Shown: positions 8,439-17,154 of the stretch, piece after piece
Layout: every line of letters starts with the position of its first letter
How positions within the stretch are numbered: position 1 is the stretch's first letter
DNA from: JAWVEV01 sp033856535
GTDB lineage: Bacteria > Actinomycetota > Thermoleophilia > Miltoncostaeales > Miltoncostaeaceae
Direction of reading: 5' to 3'
DNA length: 40,110 bases
Assembly: GCA_033856535.1 (NCBI GenBank)
Contig: JAWVEV010000039.1
Location: forward strand, 1-40,110
The notes under the pieces: model-generated
Told to the model about the DNA's origin: nothing
What the model saw: the letters and a program-made list of their open reading frames with translations, nothing else
The model's database searches: none
Position numbers and translations under genes: made by a program

Positions 8439-9127
8439 CCGAGCACTCGCAGAACGGCGGCTGGACCGCCTACTCACCGTTCCCGTCGGCGCCGGTCGGG
8501 GGGCGGCTGAAGCGCGCCGCCGACCTGGCCGTCGCCGTGCCGCTGGCGTTCCTGCTGGCGCCCGTCATGCTCGGCATCGCGATCTGGATCCGGCGCGACT
8601 CCAAGGGTCCGGCCCTGTACCGCCAGCGCCGGGTGGGCCTGTGCGGCAAGCCGTTCATGCTCATGAAGTTCCGCACCATGGTGGTCGGGGCGGAAACGAT
8701 GGGCGCCGGCCTGGCCGTGACCGCGGACGACGACCGGATCACCCGCGCCGGCGCGCTGCTGCGCCGGCTGTCGCTGGACGAGCTGCCGCAGCTCTGGAAC
8801 GTGCTGCGCGGCGACATGAGCCTGGTGGGCCCGCGTCCGACGGTGCCGGCGCAGGTGGAGCGGTACACCGCGCACCAGCGGCGCCGGCTGGCGGCGCGCC
8901 CGGGCGTGACCGGGCTGGCGCAGGTGCGGGGGCGCAACGCGATCCCCTGGTCGGCGCGCATCGAGATCGACATCGAGTACGTGGAGCGCTGGAGCCCCCT
9001 GCTCGACCTGCGCGTGCTGGCCCGGACCGCCCTCGTGGTGCTCGGGCGGGAGGGGACCTACATCGGGGCGGGCGGAGGATTCGACCTGCCGGAGACCAAC
9101 GGCTCCGCGGAGGAGGCTCGTGGCTGA
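8435..9127 (+). CDS. initiating sugar-phosphate transferase (PglC/WcaJ C-domain family)
   Basis: Bacterial sugar transferase of 230 residues, the small PglC-like form. It moves a phospho-sugar from a UDP-sugar onto undecaprenyl phosphate at the cytoplasmic membrane face, the first step of lipid-linked polysaccharide assembly. Residues about 28-53 form the single membrane-inserted helix (AADLAVAVPLAFLLAPVML). Family motifs follow: YRQRRVGLCGKPF, MLMKFRTM, the catalytic Asp-Glu in LSLDELPQLWNVLRGDMSLV with VGPRP, and PGVTGLAQVRGRN near the end. The long extra N-terminal membrane part of WbaP/WcaJ proteins is absent. GTG start at 8435 overlaps the preceding stop by 4 bases; its stop overlaps the next GTG by 8 bases, so it is cotranslated with its neighbours. 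Confidence 0.92.
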   Translation: MTEHSQNGGWTAYSPFPSAPVGGRLKRAADLAVAVPLAFLLAPVMLGIAIWIRRDSKGPALYRQRRVGLCGKPFMLMKFRTMVVGAETMGAGLAVTADDDRITRAGALLRRLSLDELPQLWNVLRGDMSLVGPRPTVPAQVERYTAHQRRRLAARPGVTGLAQVRGRNAIPWSARIEIDIEYVERWSPLLDLRVLARTALVVLGREGTYIGAGGGFDLPETNGSAEEARG

Positions 9128-10124
9128 GCTGAACGTGCTGTTGACCTGCGCCGGCCAGCGCGTGGACATCGTCCGCGCCTTCCGGGCGGCGCTGGACCGC
9201 GGGCCCCACCGCGGCCGCGTGATCGTGAGCGACCTCGATCCGCTGTCGCCCTCGCTCTTCGCGGCGGACCTGCGCATCGACCTCCCGGCGGTGGACGACC
9301 CGGGCTACGGGGAGGCGGTCGCCGCGGCCTGCGGACGCGAGGGCGTCCGGGTCGTGATGCCGCTGACCGACCTGGACCCGGTGGTGCTGGCCGAGGCCGC
9401 CGGGGCGATCCGCGCCGCGGGCGCCGAGGTGCTCCTCCCAACCCCCGAGGTGGCGCTCGGCTGCCAGGACAAGTGGGCCTGCCACGAGATGCTGCTGGCG
9501 CGCGGGCTCCCCTCGCCGCCCACCTGGCTCCCCGGCGCGGTCGACCCGGCCGAGCTGCCCTACCCGGTGCTGATCAAGCCGCGGCTGGGCTTCGCCGGGC
9601 GGCACATCTATCGCTGCCGCGACCAGCGCGACCTGGCCTTCTTCCTGGGCTACACCCCGGCCGAGAGCGTGATCCAGCAGGCGCTCGGCGGCCTCGAGTT
9701 CAGCATCGACTGCCTGGGCGACCTGGACGGCCGGGCGCTCGGCGCCGTGCCGCGGGCGATGATCCAGAGCAAGGGCGGCGAGCAGATCAAGGGCGAGACG
9801 CTCGACGACCCCCAGCTGGTGGAGCTCGGCGCCAGCGCGGTGGAGGCGCTCGGGCTCTGCGGCCCCAGCACGGTCCAGTGCTTCCGCGAGGACGGGCGGA
9901 TCCTCGGCATCACCGACATCAACACCCGCTTCGGCGGGGCGTTCCCGCTGCCCCAGGCCGCCGGCGCCGGCTACCCGGACATGATCCTCGCGATGGCCGC
10001 CGGCGAGCGGCCGGCGACCCGGGTGGGCCGCCACGAGCCCGGCGTGGTGATGACCCGCTTCCTCGACCAGACGCTCCTGCGGCGCGGACCCTCCGGGTTC
10101 GAGGCCGCCGGGGCGGCTCGCTAA
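9120..10124 (+). CDS. second ATP-grasp ligase (CarB/PylC-like) of polysaccharide locus
   Basis: ATP-grasp protein of 334 residues, only distantly like the ligase at 3699-4844. The N-terminal pre-grasp domain starts LNVLLTCAGQRVDIVRAF and contains VIVSDLDPLSPSLFAAD and VVMPLTDLDPVVLAE, as in carbamoyl-phosphate-synthase-like and PylC-like ligases. The ATP-grasp part shows CQDKWACHEMLLARGLPSPP, LPYPVLIKPRLGFAGRHIY, the hinge FSIDCLGDLDG and the metal site LGITDINTRFGGAFP. It should activate a carboxylate with ATP and couple it to an amine or other nucleophile. In polysaccharide loci such enzymes are thought to modify sugars or make unusual building blocks, but the substrate is not visible. GTG start at 9120 follows a GGAGG about 6 bases upstream inside the sugar-transferase gene. 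Confidence 0.82.
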   Translation: MAELNVLLTCAGQRVDIVRAFRAALDRGPHRGRVIVSDLDPLSPSLFAADLRIDLPAVDDPGYGEAVAAACGREGVRVVMPLTDLDPVVLAEAAGAIRAAGAEVLLPTPEVALGCQDKWACHEMLLARGLPSPPTWLPGAVDPAELPYPVLIKPRLGFAGRHIYRCRDQRDLAFFLGYTPAESVIQQALGGLEFSIDCLGDLDGRALGAVPRAMIQSKGGEQIKGETLDDPQLVELGASAVEALGLCGPSTVQCFREDGRILGITDINTRFGGAFPLPQAAGAGYPDMILAMAAGERPATRVGRHEPGVVMTRFLDQTLLRRGPSGFEAAGAAR

Positions 10125-10135
10125 GGTCCGTCGAC

Positions 10136-10972
10136 TTGGATCGCGAGATCACCCTTCGCGACTACGGCCGCGTGCTCTGGAGCGGCCGGTGGCTGATCGT
10201 CGCCGCGGCCGTCGCCGCGGCGTTCGTCGGGCTGGTGCTCAGCTTCGTCTCGTCGACCACCTACACCGCCACGGCCGAGGTCTTCCTGGGCCAGCCCACG
10301 ACGGTCTCCGGGACCCCGGTGCAGACGCCCCTGACCAGCGCCGCGACGGCGGCGGACGTGCTGCGCCGCGACGACCTGGTCAAGCGCGTGGCCGAGCAGG
10401 CCGGCGTGTCGGCGGCCCGGGTGAAGCGCAACTCCGCGATCGAGGTCCCGCGCGGCCAGGGGGCCCAGAGCCAGCCCTCGCTGGCGACGATCACGGTCAA
10501 GGACTCCAGCCGCATCCACGCCAAGGACATCGCCCGGGCGTATGCCGAGGTGGCGCTCGCGGAGGCCGAGACCGGGTTCCGCGACGTGACCGGCGCCTAC
10601 CGCAGCCGGCTGGCGAGCTCACGCGCCGAGGTCACCCGGCTGGAGAACGAGATCGACCTCTTCCAGCGCCAGGTGCAGGCGAGCCAGGGCTCGCCGGCGT
10701 TCCTCTCCTGGCAGATCCTGCTGAGCAACGCGCAGGACCAGCTGTCGATCGCCCAGACCGCGGCCAGCGAGCAGCAGATCCTCCTGGCCAAGGCCAATCA
10801 GTCCGAGGCGCCGCGGATCAACGAGATCCCCGAGGGCGTGCGCTCCTCGTCGAGCGCGAGGAACCGCCTCCGGACGGTGCTGATCGCGGGGATCATCGGC
10901 CTGCTGGTGGGCGTGATGGTGACCTTCGTATGGCGGGGGAGCCCGGCGGGGCGTGCGCGTCCCACGGCGTAG
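10136..10972 (+). CDS. Wzz-like chain-length / polysaccharide co-polymerase
   Basis: Membrane protein of 278 residues with the Wzz/polysaccharide co-polymerase plan: an N-terminal cytoplasmic tip (ITLRDYGRVLWSGRW), a first membrane helix (about residues 19-40), a long extracytoplasmic part with a helical coiled-coil-like stretch (YRSRLASSRAEVTRLENEID and following, about residues 155-225), and a second membrane helix near the C-terminus (VLIAGIIGLLVGVMVTFVW). It controls length or export of Wzy-type polymer. No C-terminal tyrosine-kinase domain is attached and none lies nearby. The start is taken as TTG 10136 because the typical N-terminus begins there and no ATG or GTG exists in frame before it. 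The 3' end overlaps the next gene by 20 bases. Confidence 0.8.
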   Translation: MDREITLRDYGRVLWSGRWLIVAAAVAAAFVGLVLSFVSSTTYTATAEVFLGQPTTVSGTPVQTPLTSAATAADVLRRDDLVKRVAEQAGVSAARVKRNSAIEVPRGQGAQSQPSLATITVKDSSRIHAKDIARAYAEVALAEAETGFRDVTGAYRSRLASSRAEVTRLENEIDLFQRQVQASQGSPAFLSWQILLSNAQDQLSIAQTAASEQQILLAKANQSEAPRINEIPEGVRSSSSARNRLRTVLIAGIIGLLVGVMVTFVWRGSPAGRARPTA

Positions 10973-12353
10973 CGCCGCCACGGCGCTCGCCGCGGCGGCG
11001 GCGGTCGCGGTCGCCGGGTGCGCCGGCGGCGGCGACGGCGGCGACGCCGAGGAGGCCACGACGACGGCCGCGCCGCCGGCCGTCATCCGGGTCGTGGACG
11101 GGGACACCAAGCGGCCGGTCCGCGAGGCGACGATCCGGGCCATCGGGACGGGGGGGACCGAGGAGGCGAGCGGCGACGACCGGGGGACCGCCGAGCTGAG
11201 CCGGCCGGCGCGCACGGTCACCGCGCGCGCCCCGGGCTACGCCCCGGCGACCGCCCCGGTGCGCGGGACGCGCACCACGCTCGAGCTCTACCGGCCGGCG
11301 CTCCAGAGCCCGCAGTACGGCGGCGGGCCCGACCGGACCCGCCACGTCGCGGCGGTCGCCGTCGACCCGCCGAAGCCCGGGCGCAAGGCCGACTGGACCT
11401 TCGACGCGCGCACCCTGATCGAGTTCCCGCCCGCGGTGCAGGACGGCATCGCGGTCTTCGGGACCAACAGCGGCCGGGTCTTCGCGCTCGACGCCGACAC
11501 CGGCAGGGTCGTCTGGGAGACGCGCCACCGGGGCGAGATCGCCGCGACCCCGGCGATCGCCGGCGGCTGGGCCTACGTCGCCTCGATGGACGGCGTCGTG
11601 GCCGCCTACCGCCTGCGCGACGGGAGGCGGCGCTGGACCTTCCGCACGAACAGCCCGGTCGAGAGCTCGCCGCTGGCGGTCGGCGGCACGGTCTACTTCG
11701 GCGACTGGACCGGGGCCCTGCACGCGGTCGACGCCGCCACCGGGCGGCGCCGCTGGGTCGCGTACGCCTCGAGCGCCATCAAGGGCGGCCCGGCGCTCGC
11801 CGGCCGGGCCGTGGTCGTCGGCGACTACGCCGGGAACGTCCTCGCGATCGACCGGCAGAGCGGCGCCCGCCGCTGGGTCTTCACCGGCGGCCGGCGCTTC
11901 TACGGCGGGCCGGGCGTGGCGGACGGCGTGGTGGTGATCGGCGACGTCGGCGGCTCGGTGTTCGCGCTGAACGCCCGCACCGGGGCGCTCCGCTGGCGCC
12001 ACTCCACCGGGGGCTACGTCTACTCGAGCCCGGCGATCGCCGACGGGAAGGCCTTCATCGGCTCCTACAGCGGCCGCTTCGAGGCGCTCGACCTGCGCAC
12101 CGGCGCGGTCCGGTGGAGCTTCGACGCGGGCGGGCGGATCTCCGGGTCTGCCACGGTGGTGGACGACGTGGTCTACACCGCGGTGCTCTACCGTCCCGGC
12201 GAGCCGCGGCGCACCTTCGGTCTGGACGTGCGGACCGGCGGGGTGCGCTATCGCGGCAGCGACGGGCGCTACTCGCCGGCCGTCGCGGCCGGGCGCACGC
12301 TCTACCTGATCGGGACCCGCCTGCTCTATGCCTACCGAGACCGCGCGGCCTAG
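10953..12353 (+). CDS. lipoprotein with carboxypeptidase-regulatory-like domain and PQQ-type beta-propeller
   Basis: Secreted lipoprotein of 466 residues. A basic N-terminus and hydrophobic run end in the lipobox VAVAGC (Cys about 22), so it should be lipid-anchored outside the membrane. An acidic/threonine linker is followed by a small beta domain of the carboxypeptidase-regulatory-like type (VIRVVDGDTKRPVREATIR ... APGYAP, about residues 45-110). From about residue 125 there are repeated propeller blades of the PQQ/quinoprotein-like kind: FALDADTGRVVWETRH, AVDAATGRRRWV, AIDRQSGARRWVF, ALNARTGALRWRHSTGG and ALDLRTGAVRWSFDAGG. Nothing indicates that it binds PQQ; such propellers often act as scaffolds (compare BamB). 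GTG start at 10953 lies inside the Wzz-like gene. It is paralogous to the next gene. Its role in the polymer pathway is inferred from position only. Confidence 0.8.
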   Translation: MRVPRRSAATALAAAAAVAVAGCAGGGDGGDAEEATTTAAPPAVIRVVDGDTKRPVREATIRAIGTGGTEEASGDDRGTAELSRPARTVTARAPGYAPATAPVRGTRTTLELYRPALQSPQYGGGPDRTRHVAAVAVDPPKPGRKADWTFDARTLIEFPPAVQDGIAVFGTNSGRVFALDADTGRVVWETRHRGEIAATPAIAGGWAYVASMDGVVAAYRLRDGRRRWTFRTNSPVESSPLAVGGTVYFGDWTGALHAVDAATGRRRWVAYASSAIKGGPALAGRAVVVGDYAGNVLAIDRQSGARRWVFTGGRRFYGGPGVADGVVVIGDVGGSVFALNARTGALRWRHSTGGYVYSSPAIADGKAFIGSYSGRFEALDLRTGAVRWSFDAGGRISGSATVVDDVVYTAVLYRPGEPRRTFGLDVRTGGVRYRGSDGRYSPAVAAGRTLYLIGTRLLYAYRDRAA

Positions 12354-13602
12354 GCGGCGCCTCGCCGTCCTCGCGGCGCTCGGAGCGGTCGCGCTGATCG
12401 CGCTGGGCATCCTGACGCTGGGCCTCTGGCAGGGGTGGTTCGACCCCAGCAGCCAGCGGGGCACCGCGGAGGGCTTCGAGCGCGGCGAGGGGCCGGCCGG
12501 CGACCCGCGGGGCGAGGCGTGGCCCGAGTACGGCCGGGTCCCGGCCCGCACGCGGGCCAACCCGGCGCTCGACCTGGAGCCGCCCTTCACCGAGGCCTGG
12601 CACCACGACGCGGGCGCGCTGCTCGAGTTCCCGCCGGTCGTGGCCCACGGCCTCGCGACCGTGGGGACCAACGCGGGGCGGGCCATGGCGATCGACATCC
12701 ACACCGGCGCCGAGCGCTGGAACGTCGCGCTGCGCGGCCGGGTCGCCTCGTCGCCGGCGATCGTCCCCGCGCCGCCCGGGGGCGGCCCGCCGCTGGCGCT
12801 GTTCAGCACGATGAAGGGCGACCTGGTCGCGCTCGACCTGGCCACGGGGGCCGAGGAATGGCGCTACTCGGCCGGCGCATCGATCGAGTCCTCGCCGCTG
12901 ATCGCCGACCGCTCGGCCTACGTCGGCACGCTCGACGGCCGCGTGCTGCGGATCGACCTGGCGACGCACGAGACGGTCTGGGAGGCGCGCGCCGCCGGGC
13001 AGGTGAAGGCGAGCCTCGCCCTCAGCGGGCCCAACGTGGTCGTGGGCGACTACGCCGGCCGGATCACCGCCTTCACCCGCAAGGACGGCGCGGTGGTCTG
13101 GCAGGCGACCAGCCCGGGCCCGCGCCTCGCGGGGTCGGGGCGCTTCTACGCCGGGCCGGCGGTGGCCTACGGGCGGGTCTACGTGGGCAACGTGAACGGC
13201 TACGTCGTGGCGCTCGACGCCGACACCGGCGCCCTGGCCTGGACGCGCGCCCTGGGCGACTACGTCTACTCGAGCGCGGCCGTCGCCGACGAGACGGTCT
13301 ACGTCGGCAGCTACGACGGCGGCCTCTACGCGCTCGACGCGGTCACCGGCGAGGTGCGCTGGCGCTACGACGCCGGCGAGCGGATCTCCGGCTCGGCCTC
13401 CGTGATCGGCAAGCTGGTCTACGTCTCGACGCTGGCGCGGATCCCCAAGGAGGGGAAGACCGTCGGCCTCGACGTCCTGACCGGCGCCGAGCGGATGACC
13501 CTCCCGGACGGGCGCTACAGCCCGGCGGTCGGGGTCAACGGCATGCTGATCCTGACCGGCATCCGCACGCTGTACGGCCTGCGCCCGGAGGCCGGAGGGT
13601 GA
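12328..13602 (+). CDS. membrane-anchored PQQ-type beta-propeller protein (tandem paralogue)
   Basis: Protein of 424 residues with a basic start, one membrane helix (about residues 12-33, LAVLAALGAVALIALGILTL) and an extracytoplasmic seven- or eight-bladed propeller: ALLEFPPVVAHGLATVGTN, IDIHTGAERWNVAL, ALDLATGAEEWRYSAG, ALDADTGALAWTRALGDYVY and ALDAVTGEVRWRYDAGERIS. Blade order and several strings match the preceding lipoprotein (for example EFPP, VVVGDYAG, YVYSS, ISGSA), so the two arose by duplication. This copy lost the lipobox and the small beta domain and gained a helix anchor. ATG 12328 lies 26 bases inside the previous gene. Function is unknown; a scaffold or sensor for envelope polysaccharide assembly is a guess from the operon. 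Confidence 0.8.
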   Translation: MPTETARPRRRLAVLAALGAVALIALGILTLGLWQGWFDPSSQRGTAEGFERGEGPAGDPRGEAWPEYGRVPARTRANPALDLEPPFTEAWHHDAGALLEFPPVVAHGLATVGTNAGRAMAIDIHTGAERWNVALRGRVASSPAIVPAPPGGGPPLALFSTMKGDLVALDLATGAEEWRYSAGASIESSPLIADRSAYVGTLDGRVLRIDLATHETVWEARAAGQVKASLALSGPNVVVGDYAGRITAFTRKDGAVVWQATSPGPRLAGSGRFYAGPAVAYGRVYVGNVNGYVVALDADTGALAWTRALGDYVYSSAAVADETVYVGSYDGGLYALDAVTGEVRWRYDAGERISGSASVIGKLVYVSTLARIPKEGKTVGLDVLTGAERMTLPDGRYSPAVGVNGMLILTGIRTLYGLRPEAGG

Positions 13603-13609
13603 ACCGGGC

Positions 13610-15178
13610 ATGACCGTCGGGCGCCTCGCGCGCGCGGCGGCGATCGTCGCGGTGCTGGGCCTCGCGTCCCGCGTGCTGGGCTACGTCCGCGAGGCGGTGC
13701 TGGCCGGCGCCTACGGCGCCTCGGCCGAGGCCGACGCGTTCGTGGCCTCGCTGCTGATCGTCAACTCGATCGCGGCGATCCTGCTCTACACGCTGGTCAC
13801 GCTGGTGATCCCGGTCTTCCAGCGCGAGCGCGCCGAGGGCGGCGAGGACAGCGCCTGGAGGCTGATCTCGGCCGCCGCCGCGTGGGTCGGCATCGGCCTG
13901 ATCGCGCTCTCGTCGATCGTGGCGCTCTGGCCCGAGGGCCCGGCGGCGCTCTTCGCCTTCGACGGGCAGCGGCGCGAGGACGCCGAGCAGCTCATCCGGA
14001 TCATGTCGCCGGCCCTCGCCCTGCAGGGCTTCTCGGCGCTCTTCACCGCGATGCTCCAGATCTACGGCCGCTTCGCCGGCCCGGCCGCGGTCGGCATCGC
14101 CTTCAACCTCGGGATCATCGTCGCGATCGCGATCGGGGGCGGCCACATCGGCATCGCCGCCGCCGGCTGGGGCGTGGCGGCCGGCGCGACGCTCCAGGTG
14201 CTGCTGCAGCTGCCGCAGTTCCTGCGGATCATGCGGGGCGGCGGCGTGCGGCCCGCGATCACCCACCCGGGCCTGGCGGGGATGGCGGTGCTGGCCCTCC
14301 CGGTCCTCGGCGCCAGCCTCCTGCAGCAGGTCAACAACTTCACCGACAAGCTCTTCGCATCGACGCTCGCGTCCGGCAAGGTCGCGGCGCTGAGCTACGC
14401 CAACGCGCTCGGCCAGGCGCCGCGGGCCCTCCTGCTGCTGCCCCTGATGACGCCGATCTTCCCGCTTGTCGCGCGCCTGATGGGCGAGGGCCGGCGGACC
14501 GAGGCGATCACCGCCTTCCGCCGCGTGGCGGGCCTGATCGGCCTGGTCGCGATGCCGGCGTCGATCGTCGTGATGCTCTTCCCGCAGGAGATCGCCCAGC
14601 TCGCCTTCGGCTACCGGAAGTGCGACGACCGGTGCGTCTCGTGGACCGCCGACCCGCTGCGCTGGTACGGGCTCGCGGTCTGGGGCGGCTTCTTCTCGTA
14701 CCTCTGCAACCGCACGATCTCGGCGGCCAACCGCCAGGGCGACATCGTCTGGGCCACGGTGGTCACCGTCGGGGTGACGATCGGGCTCGACCTCGTCCTC
14801 CTGGGGCCGATGGAGCAGGCCGGCCTGGCCCTCGCGGCCGCGATCGGCATCTACTTCAACGTCGTGATGCTGCTGTTCATCCTGCATACGCGGGTGGGCG
14901 GGGTCGGCATGCGCGCGCTGGCGCGCCAGCACGCGCGGCTGGGCCTGGCGGCGCTGATCACGGGCGCGGCCCTGGTGCTGCTGGAGTACCCGCTGCCCAC
15001 CGGCGGCGGCTCGCTCGACATCGCCGCGCCGCTGCTGGCCAAGCTGGCGATCGCGACGGTCGTACAGATCGCGGCCGCCCGGGTCCTGGCCCCGGTCGAG
15101 CTGCGCGAGGCCCGTGACGCCGCCCTGGCGCTGGTGCGCCGCCGGCGCCGCCCGGCCGCCCCCCCGCCCGCAACCTGA
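13610..15178 (+). CDS. MurJ/MviN-family lipid-linked oligosaccharide flippase
   Basis: Polytopic protein of 522 residues, about 14 membrane helices, of the MurJ branch of the MOP exporter superfamily. The N-terminal signature is clear: LASRVLGYVREAVLAGAYG, then ADAFVASLLIVNSIAAILLY. In the middle VNNFTDKLFASTLASGKVAAL, YANALGQAPRALLLLPLMTP and FPLVARLM match the family core. MurJ proteins flip lipid II; copies inside polysaccharide loci may instead flip the undecaprenyl-linked repeat unit (Wzx role). The locus has no other Wzx candidate, so that role is likely here. The true housekeeping murJ would then lie elsewhere. ATG 13610 is 7 bases after the previous stop, with GGAGGG upstream (13593-13598). 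A strong hairpin follows the stop. Confidence 0.88.
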   Translation: MTVGRLARAAAIVAVLGLASRVLGYVREAVLAGAYGASAEADAFVASLLIVNSIAAILLYTLVTLVIPVFQRERAEGGEDSAWRLISAAAAWVGIGLIALSSIVALWPEGPAALFAFDGQRREDAEQLIRIMSPALALQGFSALFTAMLQIYGRFAGPAAVGIAFNLGIIVAIAIGGGHIGIAAAGWGVAAGATLQVLLQLPQFLRIMRGGGVRPAITHPGLAGMAVLALPVLGASLLQQVNNFTDKLFASTLASGKVAALSYANALGQAPRALLLLPLMTPIFPLVARLMGEGRRTEAITAFRRVAGLIGLVAMPASIVVMLFPQEIAQLAFGYRKCDDRCVSWTADPLRWYGLAVWGGFFSYLCNRTISAANRQGDIVWATVVTVGVTIGLDLVLLGPMEQAGLALAAAIGIYFNVVMLLFILHTRVGGVGMRALARQHARLGLAALITGAALVLLEYPLPTGGGSLDIAAPLLAKLAIATVVQIAAARVLAPVELREARDAALALVRRRRRPAAPPPAT

Positions 15179-15183
15179 CCCCC

Positions 15184-15212
15184 GGGGGGCCGCTTCGCGG
15201 CCGGAACCCCCC
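15184..15212 (+). terminator. GC-rich hairpin after the polysaccharide operon
   Basis: GGCCG (15188-15192) pairs with CGGCC (15198-15202) around CTTCG. The stem continues outward as GGGG (15184-15187) against the C-run at 15207-15212, with a GGAA bulge. It lies 5 bases after the flippase stop. No T-run follows, so termination may need a factor. Confidence 0.45.
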
Positions 15213-15244
15213 GATGGTGCATGGCACGGCGATCCGGGCGCCGC

Positions 15245-15250
15245 TAACGT
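15245..15250 (+). promoter_or_regulatory. -10-like TAACGT, leaderless-type spacing before UDP-xylose synthase
   Basis: TAACGT (TAnnnT) ends 7 bases before the ATG at 15258, and no Shine-Dalgarno is present between the upstream hairpin and the ATG. This suggests a separate, leaderless transcript for this gene. Sequence inference only. Confidence 0.4.
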
Positions 15251-15257
15251 TGTGCCG

Positions 15258-16199
<942 letters not shown>

Positions 16200-16200
16200 G

Positions 16201-17154
16201 CCGACCGCGGGCGGCTCGCCCGATCCGGGCGGCCCCGCCGCGGTCGCGCGCGGCCTCGTCAAGTCCTTCGGCCCCGCCCGCGCGGTCGACGGCATCGACT
16301 TCACCATCGGCCCCAGCGAGTGCTTCGGCTTCCTGGGGCCGAACGGCGCGGGCAAGACCACGACCATGCGGATGCTGGCGTGCATGTCGCCCCGCGACGG
16401 CGGGGAGCTGTCCGTGCTCGGCATGGACCCCGAGCGCCACCCGCGCGAGATCAAGCGCCGGCTGGGCGTCGTGGCCCAGGACGTCAACCTGGACCTCGAG
16501 CTCACCGTCCGCGAGAACCTCCTCGTCTACGCGCGCTACTTCGACCTGCCGCGCGCCGAGGCGGCGGCCCGGGCGCAGGAGCTGCTCGCGTTCGTGGGCC
16601 TCTCCGAGCGCGCCGGGGACGCGGTGGACAAGCTGTCCGGCGGCATGCGCCGGCGCCTGCAGATCGCCCGCGCGCTGGTCAACCGGCCGCGCATGGTGCT
16701 GCTCGACGAGCCCACCACCGGCCTCGACCCGCAGGCCCGGCACGTGGTCTGGGAGCGCCTGCGGGCGCTGAGGCGCCAGGGCGCCGCGCTGGTCCTCACC
16801 ACCCACTACATGGACGAGGCCGCCCAGCTCTGCGACCGGATCGTGATCATGGACGGCGGCCGGATCGTCCGCGAGGGCACGCCGGCCGGGCTCGTGGCCG
16901 AGGAGGTCGGCCGCGAGGTCCTGGAGCTGCGGCTGGCGCCGGCGGACATCCCGGGCCTGCTGGCGCGCCTGGACGGTCGCGCCCGCGGCCATCAGGTGGA
17001 GGGCGACCTGCTGCTGCTCTTCTCGGACGACGCCGAGGCCCTCCACGCCGAGGCGCGCGCGACCGGGATCGGGATGGAGCTCCAGGCCGCCCGGCGGGCC
17101 GGGCTGGAGGACGTCTTCCTCGCCCTCACCGGCCGGAGCCTGCGCGAGCACTAG
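16201..17154 (+). CDS. ABC-2 type transporter ATP-binding protein, orphan, start unclear
   Basis: ATP-binding subunit of the DrrA/NodI type. All nucleotide-binding motifs are present: Walker A GPNGAGKTT, Q-loop VVAQDVNLDLELTVREN, signature LSGGMRRRLQIARAL, Walker B MVLLDEPTTGLDP, switch histidine TTHYMDEA, and the C-terminal family end GLEDVFLALTGRSLREH. The first ATG in frame (16366) lies just after Walker A and cannot be the start. Homology-like sequence (VARGLVKSFGPARAVDGIDF) runs back to about 16240, and the frame is open to 16159, yet it holds no ATG, GTG, TTG or CTG. The start given is therefore only the first codon after the upstream stop. No permease gene follows; the next gene is on the other strand. 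Either a partner lies elsewhere, or the gene is a damaged or oddly initiated remnant. Confidence 0.75.
   Translation, partial: PTAGGSPDPGGPAAVARGLVKSFGPARAVDGIDFTIGPSECFGFLGPNGAGKTTTMRMLACMSPRDGGELSVLGMDPERHPREIKRRLGVVAQDVNLDLELTVRENLLVYARYFDLPRAEAAARAQELLAFVGLSERAGDAVDKLSGGMRRRLQIARALVNRPRMVLLDEPTTGLDPQARHVVWERLRALRRQGAALVLTTHYMDEAAQLCDRIVIMDGGRIVREGTPAGLVAEEVGREVLELRLAPADIPGLLARLDGRARGHQVEGDLLLLFSDDAEALHAEARATGIGMELQAARRAGLEDVFLALTGRSLREH

Noticed and set aside
13610..15178. Calling the MurJ-family gene the essential lipid II flippase murJ
   Set aside because: It sits inside a polysaccharide operon that lacks any other flippase, and no cell-wall genes are adjacent. The Wzx-like role is more likely, so no gene symbol was given.
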